A stretch of 32,151 bases of DNA from Candidatus Opitulatrix cubana (GTDB lineage: Bacteria > Actinomycetota > Actinomycetes > Actinomycetales > Bifidobacteriaceae): assembly GCA_031283665.1 (NCBI GenBank), contig JAITBJ010000048.1, positions 1 to 32,151 of the forward strand, written 5' to 3'. Positions 23,351-32,093 of the stretch are shown piece after piece. Under the pieces are notes generated by a model. The model did no database searches. It saw nothing but the letters and a program-made list of their open reading frames with translations, and was not told the origin of the DNA. Within the stretch, counting starts at the first letter, position 1, and each line of letters starts with the position of its first letter. The position numbers were made by a program, and so were the translations under genes.

Positions 23351-23359
23351 TGCTATACT
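23351..23359 (+). promoter_or_regulatory. Extended -10 of a leaderless transcript for the restriction-modification genes
   Basis: TGC-TATACT (box 23354-23359) ends 6 nt before the ATG at 23366. No ribosome-binding site is present. Confidence 0.5.
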
Positions 23360-23365
23360 AATAGT

Positions 23366-24250
23366 ATGCAAGCAGCGGCAGTTTCTCCTCAAAAAGGCAA
23401 TGATGAGAGAATAGATGTAAAAGAAAATAGGCTGCTGCAGTTAGATAGTGTAGTTTTTGAGACATTGCTAAAAGACAGGACAACAGGCAAAAATATTCTA
23501 TGGGGAACAGACAATTATTTGCATTATGGAAAAGAATATGCACCTGATAAACAGATTTTGAAGGAACTCATTACTGGTAGACATGGTGAAGTAATTCGGC
23601 CAAGAGTGAAAAAGTCTAAGTCAGAACAAAAAAATAGAGTGAAGCAAAAGGCGGAGGTTTTTACTCCAAGTTGGGTTTGCAAATTGCAAAATGATTATAT
23701 AGATGATGCTTGGTTTGGCAAGAAGTCAAAAAGCTTCCCAACTAAGGATGGCAAAACCTGGAGCGACTATATAAAAATGACATGGTTAGAAATAGCGTGC
23801 GGTGAAGCACCATATATTGTTAATAGATATGACGCCACAACCAGCGATACAGTAACACTATTAAAGCGGATAGGCTTTTTAGATATGAAACTTAAGATTA
23901 TTTTTACTGAATGCAAAACGAAAGAAGATTGGATAAAATGGACAAAAATTGCTTATCAAAGTTGTTATGGATTTGAATGGCAGGGTGACAATTTGCTGTT
24001 AGCTCGTGAAAATCTGTTATATACTTTTTCAGATTATTATGAACATAAATTTAGAAACAAACCCGATGTAGAAGTTCTGCGAGAAATTGCAGAGATTATT
24101 TCTTGGAATATATGGCAGATGGACGGTTTGACATATTGCATCCCAAATACAGAAAAAGAAGCTATGTTAATGGATTGGGAAACTAATGAGCCGACAAAGT
24201 TTGCGCAAATAGCGACTGATAGCTACCAGGATTCTCTTTTTGAGGTATAA
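23366..24250 (+). CDS. Restriction-modification methyltransferase-like subunit
   Basis: This 294-aa protein resembles short M subunits found next to helicase/methyltransferase fusions. Visible elements are a motif-X-like KQKAEVFTPSWVCKLQNDYI (about 92-111), a motif-I-like LEIACGEAPYIVNRYD (about 143-158), and CYGFEWQGDNLLLARENLLY (about 198-217), which fits the motif II/III region. It ends after ISWNIWQMDGL. I see no NPPY motif IV, so on its own it probably cannot methylate; NPPY is in the next gene. The two likely work as one enzyme. The gap to the next gene is 10 nt. The gene has its own leaderless-type promoter. Confidence 0.75.
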   Translation: MQAAAVSPQKGNDERIDVKENRLLQLDSVVFETLLKDRTTGKNILWGTDNYLHYGKEYAPDKQILKELITGRHGEVIRPRVKKSKSEQKNRVKQKAEVFTPSWVCKLQNDYIDDAWFGKKSKSFPTKDGKTWSDYIKMTWLEIACGEAPYIVNRYDATTSDTVTLLKRIGFLDMKLKIIFTECKTKEDWIKWTKIAYQSCYGFEWQGDNLLLARENLLYTFSDYYEHKFRNKPDVEVLREIAEIISWNIWQMDGLTYCIPNTEKEAMLMDWETNEPTKFAQIATDSYQDSLFEV

Positions 24251-24251
24251 T
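24246..24251 (+). promoter_or_regulatory. Second candidate -10 overlapping the stop of the methyltransferase-like gene
   Basis: TATAAT (24246-24251) spans the stop codon of the upstream gene and lies 9 nt from the ATG at 24261. It could give the large restriction gene a separate, nearly leaderless transcript. Confidence 0.35.
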
Positions 24252-24260
24252 TAAAGTAAG

Positions 24261-27200
24261 ATGAGTGAAATTCGAATGAGTACTAATACAATAAATAGAA
24301 CTGATACTACAAATTTTGAATTCTTGAAACTTGAACCAGATGACTGGGAAGTGAATAAACGTTTTCAAGAATATTATCGGCGCGCACAATTTATTGAAGG
24401 GCTTTATGTGAAGGATAATTACCAAAACACGATTAAGCAGGCTGAGAAATTTATAATTGATCTATTAAATGATAATACAGCATTAAAGTCAATGGACACT
24501 TATGCGACCGAAGATGAAGTTACGGATGAGAAAACGAAGAGTCTTATTTGGCTAAAAAATATATGGCTATACCTGAAACAAATTGCCATTGAGTGCAAGC
24601 AGACCATAGAAAGTGAATTCACTGAGCCTATTGCAAAAGATTTATATAAACCAAGTGAGAGAAAACTGATATATATTCAGACTGCTGATAATTCCTCAGG
24701 AAATTGGGGAGTTTATTCTGGATATGAGAAAATTGGAGACGCTACTGCTGACCCCAGTAAAAATTCATTGGATTTCCAACCAAATAGCGAATATCTTAGG
24801 AATCAAGCTAAGCGAAATAGAATTAATGATTATATGAAGACTGCAGGAGTGCCTTATAAAATTGATTGGGCTGAACTTGCATATAAATCTGTGGATAAAT
24901 CTTGGTTTCGAGATTATGATGTGTTTAATGTACTTAAGCGGTCGGGATATAAGCGGAGTGAAAAGCTTGACGGCAATGAATGGTGGAAAGTTAACCTTGA
25001 AGATGCTAAAAAAGCCATAGAGGCGGTCAAAGAAAACCGCGAGGTGATCGATGGGCCTAAAATCGACATGGACGAAATTGTGCTGCGTAATGAGCAAAAC
25101 GAAGCTGTTTGGAAAACTATAAAAGTATTCGAAACAAAGAACCGTATGCTCTGGAACGCAAAAATGCGCTTTGGAAAAACTTTGGCTGCTTATCAGCTAA
25201 TCAGAGAAAGCGATTATCAGCGTGTATTGGTTTTAACTCACCGTCCAGTTGTTTCAGATTCTTGGTTTGATGACTTCAATAAACTTAAAATGGACGAAAA
25301 GGGTTATCGATATGGATCACAAAAAGGTGAAAGTATTGAAAGTTTGCTAAAATCTTCTAAAAAATTTGTTTATTTTGCTAGTATGCAAGATTTGCGAGGT
25401 TCTAGTCAGGTGGGAGGAAAGTATGGTGAAAAAAATGAATTTGTTTTTTCTACTGATTGGGATCTTATTGTGTTTGATGAGGCTCATGAAGGCACTCAAA
25501 CTGAGCTAGCTCAAAATGTGGAAAATGCAGTAAAAAACTTCGGTACAAAAATATTGGAGCTATCTGGTACACCTTTTAATTTGATTGAAAATTATGAAGA
25601 AAACCAAGTGTTCACATGGGATTATGTAATGGAACAAGAAGCGAAGCTTCGCTGGAATGTTGAAAAACCCGATGTGCCAAATCCTTATGAAACTTTACCA
25701 AAAGTGAATATGTTTACTTTTGAAATGAAGAATAAAACTAAATACGAAGATACGAGCAAAGCATTTAACTTTCGGGAGTTCTTTAGGCTCAGAGACAATC
25801 AATCTGATACAAATGAGAGAGGCGAAAAATCTTTTGTGCATGAAAATGATGTAAAGAAGTTTTTAGATGAAATTACCAAAGAGTCGGACACAAATTTTCC
25901 GTATTCTACTGATAAGTTTCGAAATGAATTGCGCCATTCATTATGGTTGCTTCCTGGGGTTGCAGAAGCTAAAGTGCTTAAGTCTTTAATGGATAAGCAT
26001 TCAATTTTTGGTAAAGAATATACGGTTATTAACATTGTTGACAATAATGATAGTGAAGATGCAAGTGAGGGCGACTTGGATCGTGTCCGTAGTGCTATTA
26101 CTGATAAACCTTGGGAGACTAAAACCATTACTTTGACTGTTCGAAAGCTAACGGCTGGAGTAAACATCCCAGAGTGGACGGCAGTAATGTTTTTGAATAA
26201 CACCAATTCACCTACTAATTATCTTCAGGCTGCTTTTCGTGCACAAACACCATATTCTAATGAAGTGCAAGGTCAGAAAAAGAACTGCTATATATTTGAT
26301 TTTGCACCTGATAGGGCACTAACTGTGGTGACAGAATCAGTGGCATTAAACTCTGGTGTAGGGAAGAGAAATACGCCAGAACAAAAAGAAAAGATGAGCA
26401 AATTGCTAAACTTCCTTCCAATTCTAGGCATGCGAGATAATAAGATGAAGCCTTTCAATGTTCAACAAATGCTAACACAACTGAAAACAGTTTATGCGGA
26501 AAAAGCTGTTCGCTCTGGATTTGATGATGATAGTCTTTATTCTGACGCATTATTAACTATTGATCCAGATGCAGCAGAACTGCTTAAAAAACTTAAGGGG
26601 ATTGTTGGGAAAACTGGTGTTTCAAAAAGAAATAAAGATGTTGATATTAACAATCAGGGATTGACAGATGAAGAGTATGAGCGTGCTGAAAAAGCGAAAA
26701 AGAAACCAACCCGTCAACGCACACCTGAAGAGCAGGAAGCTATAGATAAACAAAATAATGCGAGAAGGGAAAGAAAAAATGCTATATCAATTCTTCGTGG
26801 AATTTCTATTCGTATTCCGCTAATGATTTATGGCATGAAAGTAGATCTGTCTAAAGACATTGATATAGAAACTTTTGTTAAAGAAGCAGATGATGCTTCA
26901 TGGGAAGAGTTTATGCCCACAGGTGTAACAAAAGAAATGTTTAGAAAACAAGCAAAGTATTATGATTCAGAAGTTTTTATTGAAGCAGGAAGGATAATAA
27001 GGGCCCGTGCAAAGTCGTATGACGATTTGCCTTATATTGAAAGAGCTAAACAAATTGCTTTATTAATTGGAACATTTAAAAATCCTGACAAAGAAACTGT
27101 TTTGACGCCGTGGCGTGTAGTAAACATGCAATTGTCTTCTACAATAGGGGGTCTTTCATTTTTTAATGAAGATTTCAGTGAATGCAAAGAAGATGTATCT

Positions 27201-28583
27201 GATTTAAATTGGGTGCGACAAGCTGATACTGATGAAATTTACAAAGATGATAAAACCTTTTTGGAAATAAATTCGAAAACAGGACTTTATCCTTTATATG
27301 TTACAACTAGTTTATTATATCACTTTATTCAACGAAATAAAAGAGGAACTAATTTTGATATTCAAAATGAAAAAGTATCAGAAATAATCAAGAATCAAAT
27401 TTACGTAATTGCAAAAACCCCAATGGCTAAGACAATAACTCAAAGAACTTTAGCCGGTTATAAAAATTGGGATTCAAATATTCAGTACTTCCCTGAAATT
27501 ACAAAAAAATTGAAAAATGATATTTTGGCTGTGAAAGAAGATGTTTTGAAAAGGTTTAACAAGGGAGAAAATATGAGATTTGATGTAGTAGTAGGTAATC
27601 CGCCGTATCACGAGCAAAAGGGAGGCACCAAAAATGCAGATATTTGGCAATATTTTGTTTTTTGTGCGAATAAAATGGGAAGATATGTTTCTATGGTGCA
27701 TCCAGCAAGATGGATTATTCCGAAAAAACAAATGGAAAAGATAAAAAATCAAATTATTGATTCTGGACTATATTATTTTGACTATTTTCCTGATGCGAAG
27801 ATCTTGTTTCCAAATACTCTTATTGATGGTGGAATTACAATAACAGCTTATAAAAAGAACTATAAAGAAAAAATAAAGTATTCACAAAATGGTAATTATA
27901 AAGGAATTTTTAATCCACATGAAAAGTTTTTTATAAATTTGTTCGAAGAGGAAATTTTTGGCAAATTAAATCCAGGTATTTTTGGTGGAGGATCTATGAA
28001 TGATAGAGTTTTAGGTAATTTGGGGAGTCTTGGTGGAAGTGAATTCGGTTATAGTAAAACGAAGCACATTTTATATTTAAAGAGCAGCTCCAAAGAATTA
28101 GAATCACCTGTTAGAATATGGGCAAATAATGATTATGGCAAGGGAAGTCGTTTTAATTGGTATTATATTGAGGAGTCAATATTGAATAACTCTCCTAAAG
28201 CATTATTTGAAAATAGAAAAGTTATGCTTGATAAAAAAGGACATGCTATTACGGAGAGAAAGGCAAATATAATAAATAATGAACCAAAAATTGTTGATAA
28301 AAAAGTAATTGCTAGCGGAGATGTTTTTTTTATAATTCCAGAAAATGATAATGATTATGAGTTGAAATTAATAAGTAGTATGTTTAAGACAAAAACTGTA
28401 CGATTTTTGATGTCAATAACCCAAAAGGATCTATATGTTAGAGGCTTAGAAAATATACCGGATTATACATATTTTATAGATATGTTGAATGGAAAGCTGT
28501 TTACAGATGAGTGGTTCTATGAAAAGTTTGATTTTAGTCTGGAATTAATAAATCACATAGAAACTGTTATATCTGCGAAATAA
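24261..28583 (+). CDS. Restriction-modification fusion: GIY-YIG-like nuclease, SF2 helicase, DNA methyltransferase
   Basis: This 1440-aa protein combines the parts of a translocating restriction enzyme. Residues about 130-255 (KLIYIQTADNSSGNWGVYSG to KLDGNEWWKVN) resemble a T5orf172/GIY-YIG nuclease. The helicase (about 275-720) has motif I AKMRFGKT (about 300), DEAH (about 406), LSGTPFNL and motif VI QAAFRAQTP. After a linker a methyltransferase begins: ETVLTPWRVV (motif X-like, about 945), the unusual EINSKTGLYPLYV in place of the FxGxG motif I, and VVVGNPPYHEQ (motif IV, Asn1113). The C-terminal 220 aa may recognise the target sequence. The layout is like single-chain Type ISP enzymes but with a different nuclease and a separate M-like partner. 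Target site and nuclease activity are unknown. Confidence 0.88.
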   Translation: MSEIRMSTNTINRTDTTNFEFLKLEPDDWEVNKRFQEYYRRAQFIEGLYVKDNYQNTIKQAEKFIIDLLNDNTALKSMDTYATEDEVTDEKTKSLIWLKNIWLYLKQIAIECKQTIESEFTEPIAKDLYKPSERKLIYIQTADNSSGNWGVYSGYEKIGDATADPSKNSLDFQPNSEYLRNQAKRNRINDYMKTAGVPYKIDWAELAYKSVDKSWFRDYDVFNVLKRSGYKRSEKLDGNEWWKVNLEDAKKAIEAVKENREVIDGPKIDMDEIVLRNEQNEAVWKTIKVFETKNRMLWNAKMRFGKTLAAYQLIRESDYQRVLVLTHRPVVSDSWFDDFNKLKMDEKGYRYGSQKGESIESLLKSSKKFVYFASMQDLRGSSQVGGKYGEKNEFVFSTDWDLIVFDEAHEGTQTELAQNVENAVKNFGTKILELSGTPFNLIENYEENQVFTWDYVMEQEAKLRWNVEKPDVPNPYETLPKVNMFTFEMKNKTKYEDTSKAFNFREFFRLRDNQSDTNERGEKSFVHENDVKKFLDEITKESDTNFPYSTDKFRNELRHSLWLLPGVAEAKVLKSLMDKHSIFGKEYTVINIVDNNDSEDASEGDLDRVRSAITDKPWETKTITLTVRKLTAGVNIPEWTAVMFLNNTNSPTNYLQAAFRAQTPYSNEVQGQKKNCYIFDFAPDRALTVVTESVALNSGVGKRNTPEQKEKMSKLLNFLPILGMRDNKMKPFNVQQMLTQLKTVYAEKAVRSGFDDDSLYSDALLTIDPDAAELLKKLKGIVGKTGVSKRNKDVDINNQGLTDEEYERAEKAKKKPTRQRTPEEQEAIDKQNNARRERKNAISILRGISIRIPLMIYGMKVDLSKDIDIETFVKEADDASWEEFMPTGVTKEMFRKQAKYYDSEVFIEAGRIIRARAKSYDDLPYIERAKQIALLIGTFKNPDKETVLTPWRVVNMQLSSTIGGLSFFNEDFSECKEDVSDLNWVRQADTDEIYKDDKTFLEINSKTGLYPLYVTTSLLYHFIQRNKRGTNFDIQNEKVSEIIKNQIYVIAKTPMAKTITQRTLAGYKNWDSNIQYFPEITKKLKNDILAVKEDVLKRFNKGENMRFDVVVGNPPYHEQKGGTKNADIWQYFVFCANKMGRYVSMVHPARWIIPKKQMEKIKNQIIDSGLYYFDYFPDAKILFPNTLIDGGITITAYKKNYKEKIKYSQNGNYKGIFNPHEKFFINLFEEEIFGKLNPGIFGGGSMNDRVLGNLGSLGGSEFGYSKTKHILYLKSSSKELESPVRIWANNDYGKGSRFNWYYIEESILNNSPKALFENRKVMLDKKGHAITERKANIINNEPKIVDKKVIASGDVFFIIPENDNDYELKLISSMFKTKTVRFLMSITQKDLYVRGLENIPDYTYFIDMLNGKLFTDEWFYEKFDFSLELINHIETVISAK

Positions 28584-28933
28584 AATATGTTCGTTTATAA
28601 TTCGTTTTTGAAAACACCCAGCAAAAGATAATAGAAAATATAGTTAATAATTAGAATATATTAAACATCTAAAACATACTCCAAATCCAAAAATTTAAGA
28701 TGAATTGGGGTATAATATACTTATTAGTATAATCAAGCAGTAATTCTAAAAAATGTGGAACTCTATAATTATAAGTCTTAAATAGCCTTAAATAATAACT
28801 CAGCTGTTTGAGTTAAACAGTTGGATTAAGGTAGATAGAGAAACTAAAATTTTTTAGGTTGCTCTTTAAGTAGAGAAATAAAATTCAGTGAATGAATATT
28901 TATACTTATTGATTAAAAGAATGAAAGGATAAA
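28584..28933 (+). promoter_or_regulatory. 350-bp spacer with promoter and structured leader of the AAA ATPase gene
   Basis: No convincing gene lies here. GGGG-TATAATA (box 28711-28716) is the best -10 and would leave a leader of about 210 nt. In it, AACTCA (28798-28803)/TGAGTT (28809-28814) and CTGTTT (28804-28809)/AAACAG (28815-28820) form two hairpins that share bases and exclude each other, as in attenuators. AAAGGA precedes the ATG at 28934. Small open frames in the leader (for example MWNSIIISLK) lack clear start signals. Every leaderless candidate in the window contrasts with this long leader. Confidence 0.45.
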
Positions 28934-31108
28934 ATGATAATAGAAAAAGTACAAAATTTAAATAAAAAGTCTTGGAACGGGTATACTAATCCTGAGGATT
29001 TGATTTTTAAGCAAAGAAATATAATTTTTGGTTATAATGGTAGTGGCAAATCTTCATTAGCTGATGGCATCGTAGATGAGTTCCGTAGAAATAATGTAGT
29101 AAGAGATGATAACTTTAGATATTTTAATAAGGACTATCTTGGAAAAATATTGTTAAGCGAGAATAAAAATCTTAGAGGAGTAAAGGCGAGCTTTGGCAAG
29201 AAAAATGTTGATATCGAGAATGAAATTAATGAAAATAAAAAGAGACTTGATAAGACTAATTACCAAATAGAGGGATTGGAGGAGAAACTCAAAAAAATTG
29301 AAAATGATATAAACACTAGAATAAAAGAGATTTTTATGGAAAAAAAGGGAAATATTAATCTTAAACAAAAGTCTGGAAGTTTTAAAGAAAAAATTGAATT
29401 ATATAAAAAAGACTATAATTCTGTAAAAGAAAGTTTGTCAGATGTAGAACTGAAAAAAGCAAGTTCTGATACTGATTATGAAAAGTTATTGAATCAGATA
29501 GAAAGTCTAGACATAGGAACTTTAGAGTCATTTAACTTATCAAAGTCTGAAGAAATAAAAAATATTTGTGAATTTATAGATTATAGCTTGGAAAATGTAC
29601 CCGAACAGGATTTACTTTTATGGTTAAATAAAGGTCTTCAATTCCATACGAATACAAAGAATTGTGAATTTTGTGATGGCAAATTATATATTGAAAAGAT
29701 AAGGTTTAAGATAAAAAAATATAATGAAAATAAAAAGGCAAAAGATGAAGCAACAATAAGAGAATTTTATAATAATTTGTCGACTTTTTGTAAATCTGTT
29801 TATGAAATATATAATAAAAAGGATTTAGTTAAATCTTTTATAGATATAGACGAACAGTTTTATTTAGATCTTGAAAACTACAGTAAGGAAATATTAGGAG
29901 TCCAGCAAATACTAAAAGATAAATTAGAAAAAATGGAAAAGTTAATAAATTTTGATATTCTTCATTTTTCTAAAAGTGTATCTTGTATCGTTGAAATATA
30001 TGAGATGATAAAACTAGGAAAAGAAAAGTTGATTGATGTTTACAAGGAGCGATTTATTAATATTAATCAAATTATAAGAGGTGCAATTGGATATGGAGTT
30101 ATTAATGATTCTTTTATTATAAAAAATACTAATGATTATAATAATATTGAGAATGATCAAATAAAACTAGAAAAAGAAAGAAAGTCAGTTCTACAAAATA
30201 TAAAAACTCTTGTAGATGAAAAATCATCGGTTAAGGATTTTTGCGATTTTTTAAATGATGTTCTACATGGATTAAATAGCAATTTAAAGCTTAAAATACA
30301 AGGTAATGATTATGTAATAAAGACAAGGGATGACACAAATTTAGCTATTAAAGATATAAGCGAAGGTGAGAAGAATATGTTAATGCTGTTGTTCTTTTAT
30401 TTTGAATTATTTAATGATAATAAACAAAAAGATTTTAAAAAAGAAATTAAGTTAATTATAATAGATGACCCAATTTCTTCATTAGATAATCACAATTCTT
30501 TTTATGTTTTAGATTTGATTAGAAAAATTTTAAATCTAAAAGAAAATTTTCAGCTATTTATTTTTACACATTCTTGGGATAATTTTTGTAATCTTACGTT
30601 TGGTAAAAAAGGCGCCGAAAACAATTTTAGATTTTTTGAAGTATACAAAAATTTTGATGGTGAAAGTCAATTAAAAACCCAAAAATGTTTGACGAAACCA
30701 TATAAATATAACTTTATAAAGTTATTAGAATTTTCGGAAAAGAAGGATGCTAGTCAGTTTACAGATTGTGAAATATATCATTATCCAAATTTATTAAGGA
30801 TTGTTTTAGAGGAATATATAAGTTTTATTCTTCAAGACGAAAGCGTTCAACCAAATAGTAATGTTTCAAATAAAAATAAAATTATAAAAGTATTATATAA
30901 TGAAGAACCAGATAAGGTAGGAGATGATGAAAGAATAAGATTAGAGTCCTTTCTTAGCGTTTGTAATATTTTATCACATGAATTTTCACGCAGCCCAGAC
31001 GATATTCTAAATGCTGCTAAATTCTTTTTAGAAAGAATAAAAAAAACTAATAAACAACATTATGACAGTATAGATGGATCAAGATGGCAAACTAAAGAGC
31101 AGATATGA
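28934..31108 (+). CDS. AAA_13/ABC-type ATPase, RloC/PrrC-like defence protein
   Basis: This 724-aa ATPase has Walker A FGYNGSGKSSL (about 33-43), then long coiled-coil segments interrupted by CEFC (about 244), a zinc-hook-like pair. The ABC signature is ISEGEKN (about 475), Walker B is KLIIIDDPISSLD (about 507-519), and the H-loop is FIFTHSW. The first 90 residues (FRYFNKDYLGKIL, then LRGVKASFG) are typical of AAA_13 proteins. The C-terminal domain has LLRIVLEEYISF and NILSHEFSRS; Arg-x3-Glu and a later His resemble the catalytic triad of the anticodon nucleases PrrC and RloC, but I could not verify this. It lies directly after a restriction system, as PrrC does, and may act as its guard. A DNA-bound SMC-like ATPase is the alternative. 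Confidence 0.75.
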   Translation: MIIEKVQNLNKKSWNGYTNPEDLIFKQRNIIFGYNGSGKSSLADGIVDEFRRNNVVRDDNFRYFNKDYLGKILLSENKNLRGVKASFGKKNVDIENEINENKKRLDKTNYQIEGLEEKLKKIENDINTRIKEIFMEKKGNINLKQKSGSFKEKIELYKKDYNSVKESLSDVELKKASSDTDYEKLLNQIESLDIGTLESFNLSKSEEIKNICEFIDYSLENVPEQDLLLWLNKGLQFHTNTKNCEFCDGKLYIEKIRFKIKKYNENKKAKDEATIREFYNNLSTFCKSVYEIYNKKDLVKSFIDIDEQFYLDLENYSKEILGVQQILKDKLEKMEKLINFDILHFSKSVSCIVEIYEMIKLGKEKLIDVYKERFININQIIRGAIGYGVINDSFIIKNTNDYNNIENDQIKLEKERKSVLQNIKTLVDEKSSVKDFCDFLNDVLHGLNSNLKLKIQGNDYVIKTRDDTNLAIKDISEGEKNMLMLLFFYFELFNDNKQKDFKKEIKLIIIDDPISSLDNHNSFYVLDLIRKILNLKENFQLFIFTHSWDNFCNLTFGKKGAENNFRFFEVYKNFDGESQLKTQKCLTKPYKYNFIKLLEFSEKKDASQFTDCEIYHYPNLLRIVLEEYISFILQDESVQPNSNVSNKNKIIKVLYNEEPDKVGDDERIRLESFLSVCNILSHEFSRSPDDILNAAKFFLERIKKTNKQHYDSIDGSRWQTKEQI

Positions 31109-31150
31109 GAACTAATATGCTATCGACTTTAAACATTTAAATTTTTATTT

Positions 31151-31873
31151 TTATAGTTTTACAATTTTTTTGTGTATTTCCTTTTGTTCTAAATCTATTA
31201 TAATTGCCAAAACAGTATTGTAGGTGCTATCATACCAATATTCTAAATCTTCTATGGGAACTTTAATTTTAGTGTGTCGTATATCTAAAATATCATTAAC
31301 TAATCTTTTGTAATCTGTTCTAAGTTGTTTATTTAAAGTAGGATTTTTAATTAATTCTTCTATGCTATTTGCTGTAAATTTTAAAATATTTTTCTTTTCC
31401 TCAAGACTATTAGAAAAATGATTATATTCAAATAGTTTTAATGATAAATTTATATCGTCATTAGAAATCAATTGGGCAGCTTGCGACATTTTAGAATTTG
31501 ATTCGACCACAATGTAGTGATTATTTACTTTAATTATTTCGTGGTTTAATTGTGACAAAGTGTATGTTATTATTTGAAACAAATTGTATAAACACGAAGC
31601 GAACTCGCTAGAATTATTTTTTAAATTATTGACTTTTAAAAATCCTAAAAATAAATAAACTATTTCACTCATATTAAATATTCTATTTGTAACCGATTTT
31701 TGAAAAATAACTAAATTATCAAAAAAAAGATTAAAATCTTGATTGTATTTAATTCGTAAATGTAAATGTTCTTCATCGTTTCTTTTAAAAAATAGATACT
31801 TGATAACATTTAAAATAGTTGTTTCTTTTATTTCGGAATCAGAATCTTGAAAAAAATTTAATGGCTCATCCAC
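31151..31873 (-). CDS. Unknown protein convergent with the AAA ATPase gene
   Basis: This 240-aa protein is mainly helical and polar, with one weakly hydrophobic stretch (MSEIVYLFLGFLKV). The C-terminal part (LRTDYKRLVNDILDIRHTKI, then DLEYWYDSTYNTVLAIIIDL) looks like a helical bundle. It has no signal peptide and I do not recognise the family. The frame starts with GTG; an ATG two codons in is out of frame, so the start is uncertain. It lies 43 nt from the ATPase, 3' end to 3' end. Its composition is very AT-rich, as in the neighbouring ATPase, so it probably belongs to the same island. Confidence 0.6.
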   Translation of the reverse strand: MDEPLNFFQDSDSEIKETTILNVIKYLFFKRNDEEHLHLRIKYNQDFNLFFDNLVIFQKSVTNRIFNMSEIVYLFLGFLKVNNLKNNSSEFASCLYNLFQIITYTLSQLNHEIIKVNNHYIVVESNSKMSQAAQLISNDDINLSLKLFEYNHFSNSLEEKKNILKFTANSIEELIKNPTLNKQLRTDYKRLVNDILDIRHTKIKVPIEDLEYWYDSTYNTVLAIIIDLEQKEIHKKIVKL

Positions 31874-32093
31874 TAAAAACTTTTTATTAATGATTTATTC
31901 TATTTGTATCCAGAGATCTGAAATGTTAGGATTTTGTGTGGTTATTATTTCGTAAATATTCTTCCTGGTCATAAATGTTCCTTATCTAATTGTAGTTTAA
32001 TTATTTTTATCCTTTCTGTTTCACATCTATTTCCAGTTTACCACATTGTCTGATAGACTAGATATATAAGACTTATTTTATAAGGAGAAAGAA

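Noticed and set aside
28754-28786. Leader peptide MWNSIIISLK before the AAA ATPase
   Set aside because: It has no ribosome-binding site and no run of regulatory codons.
31151-31873. HEPN nuclease motif (R-x4-6-H) in the orphan protein
   Set aside because: The only candidate has Arg and His adjacent (IRHTK) or too far apart.
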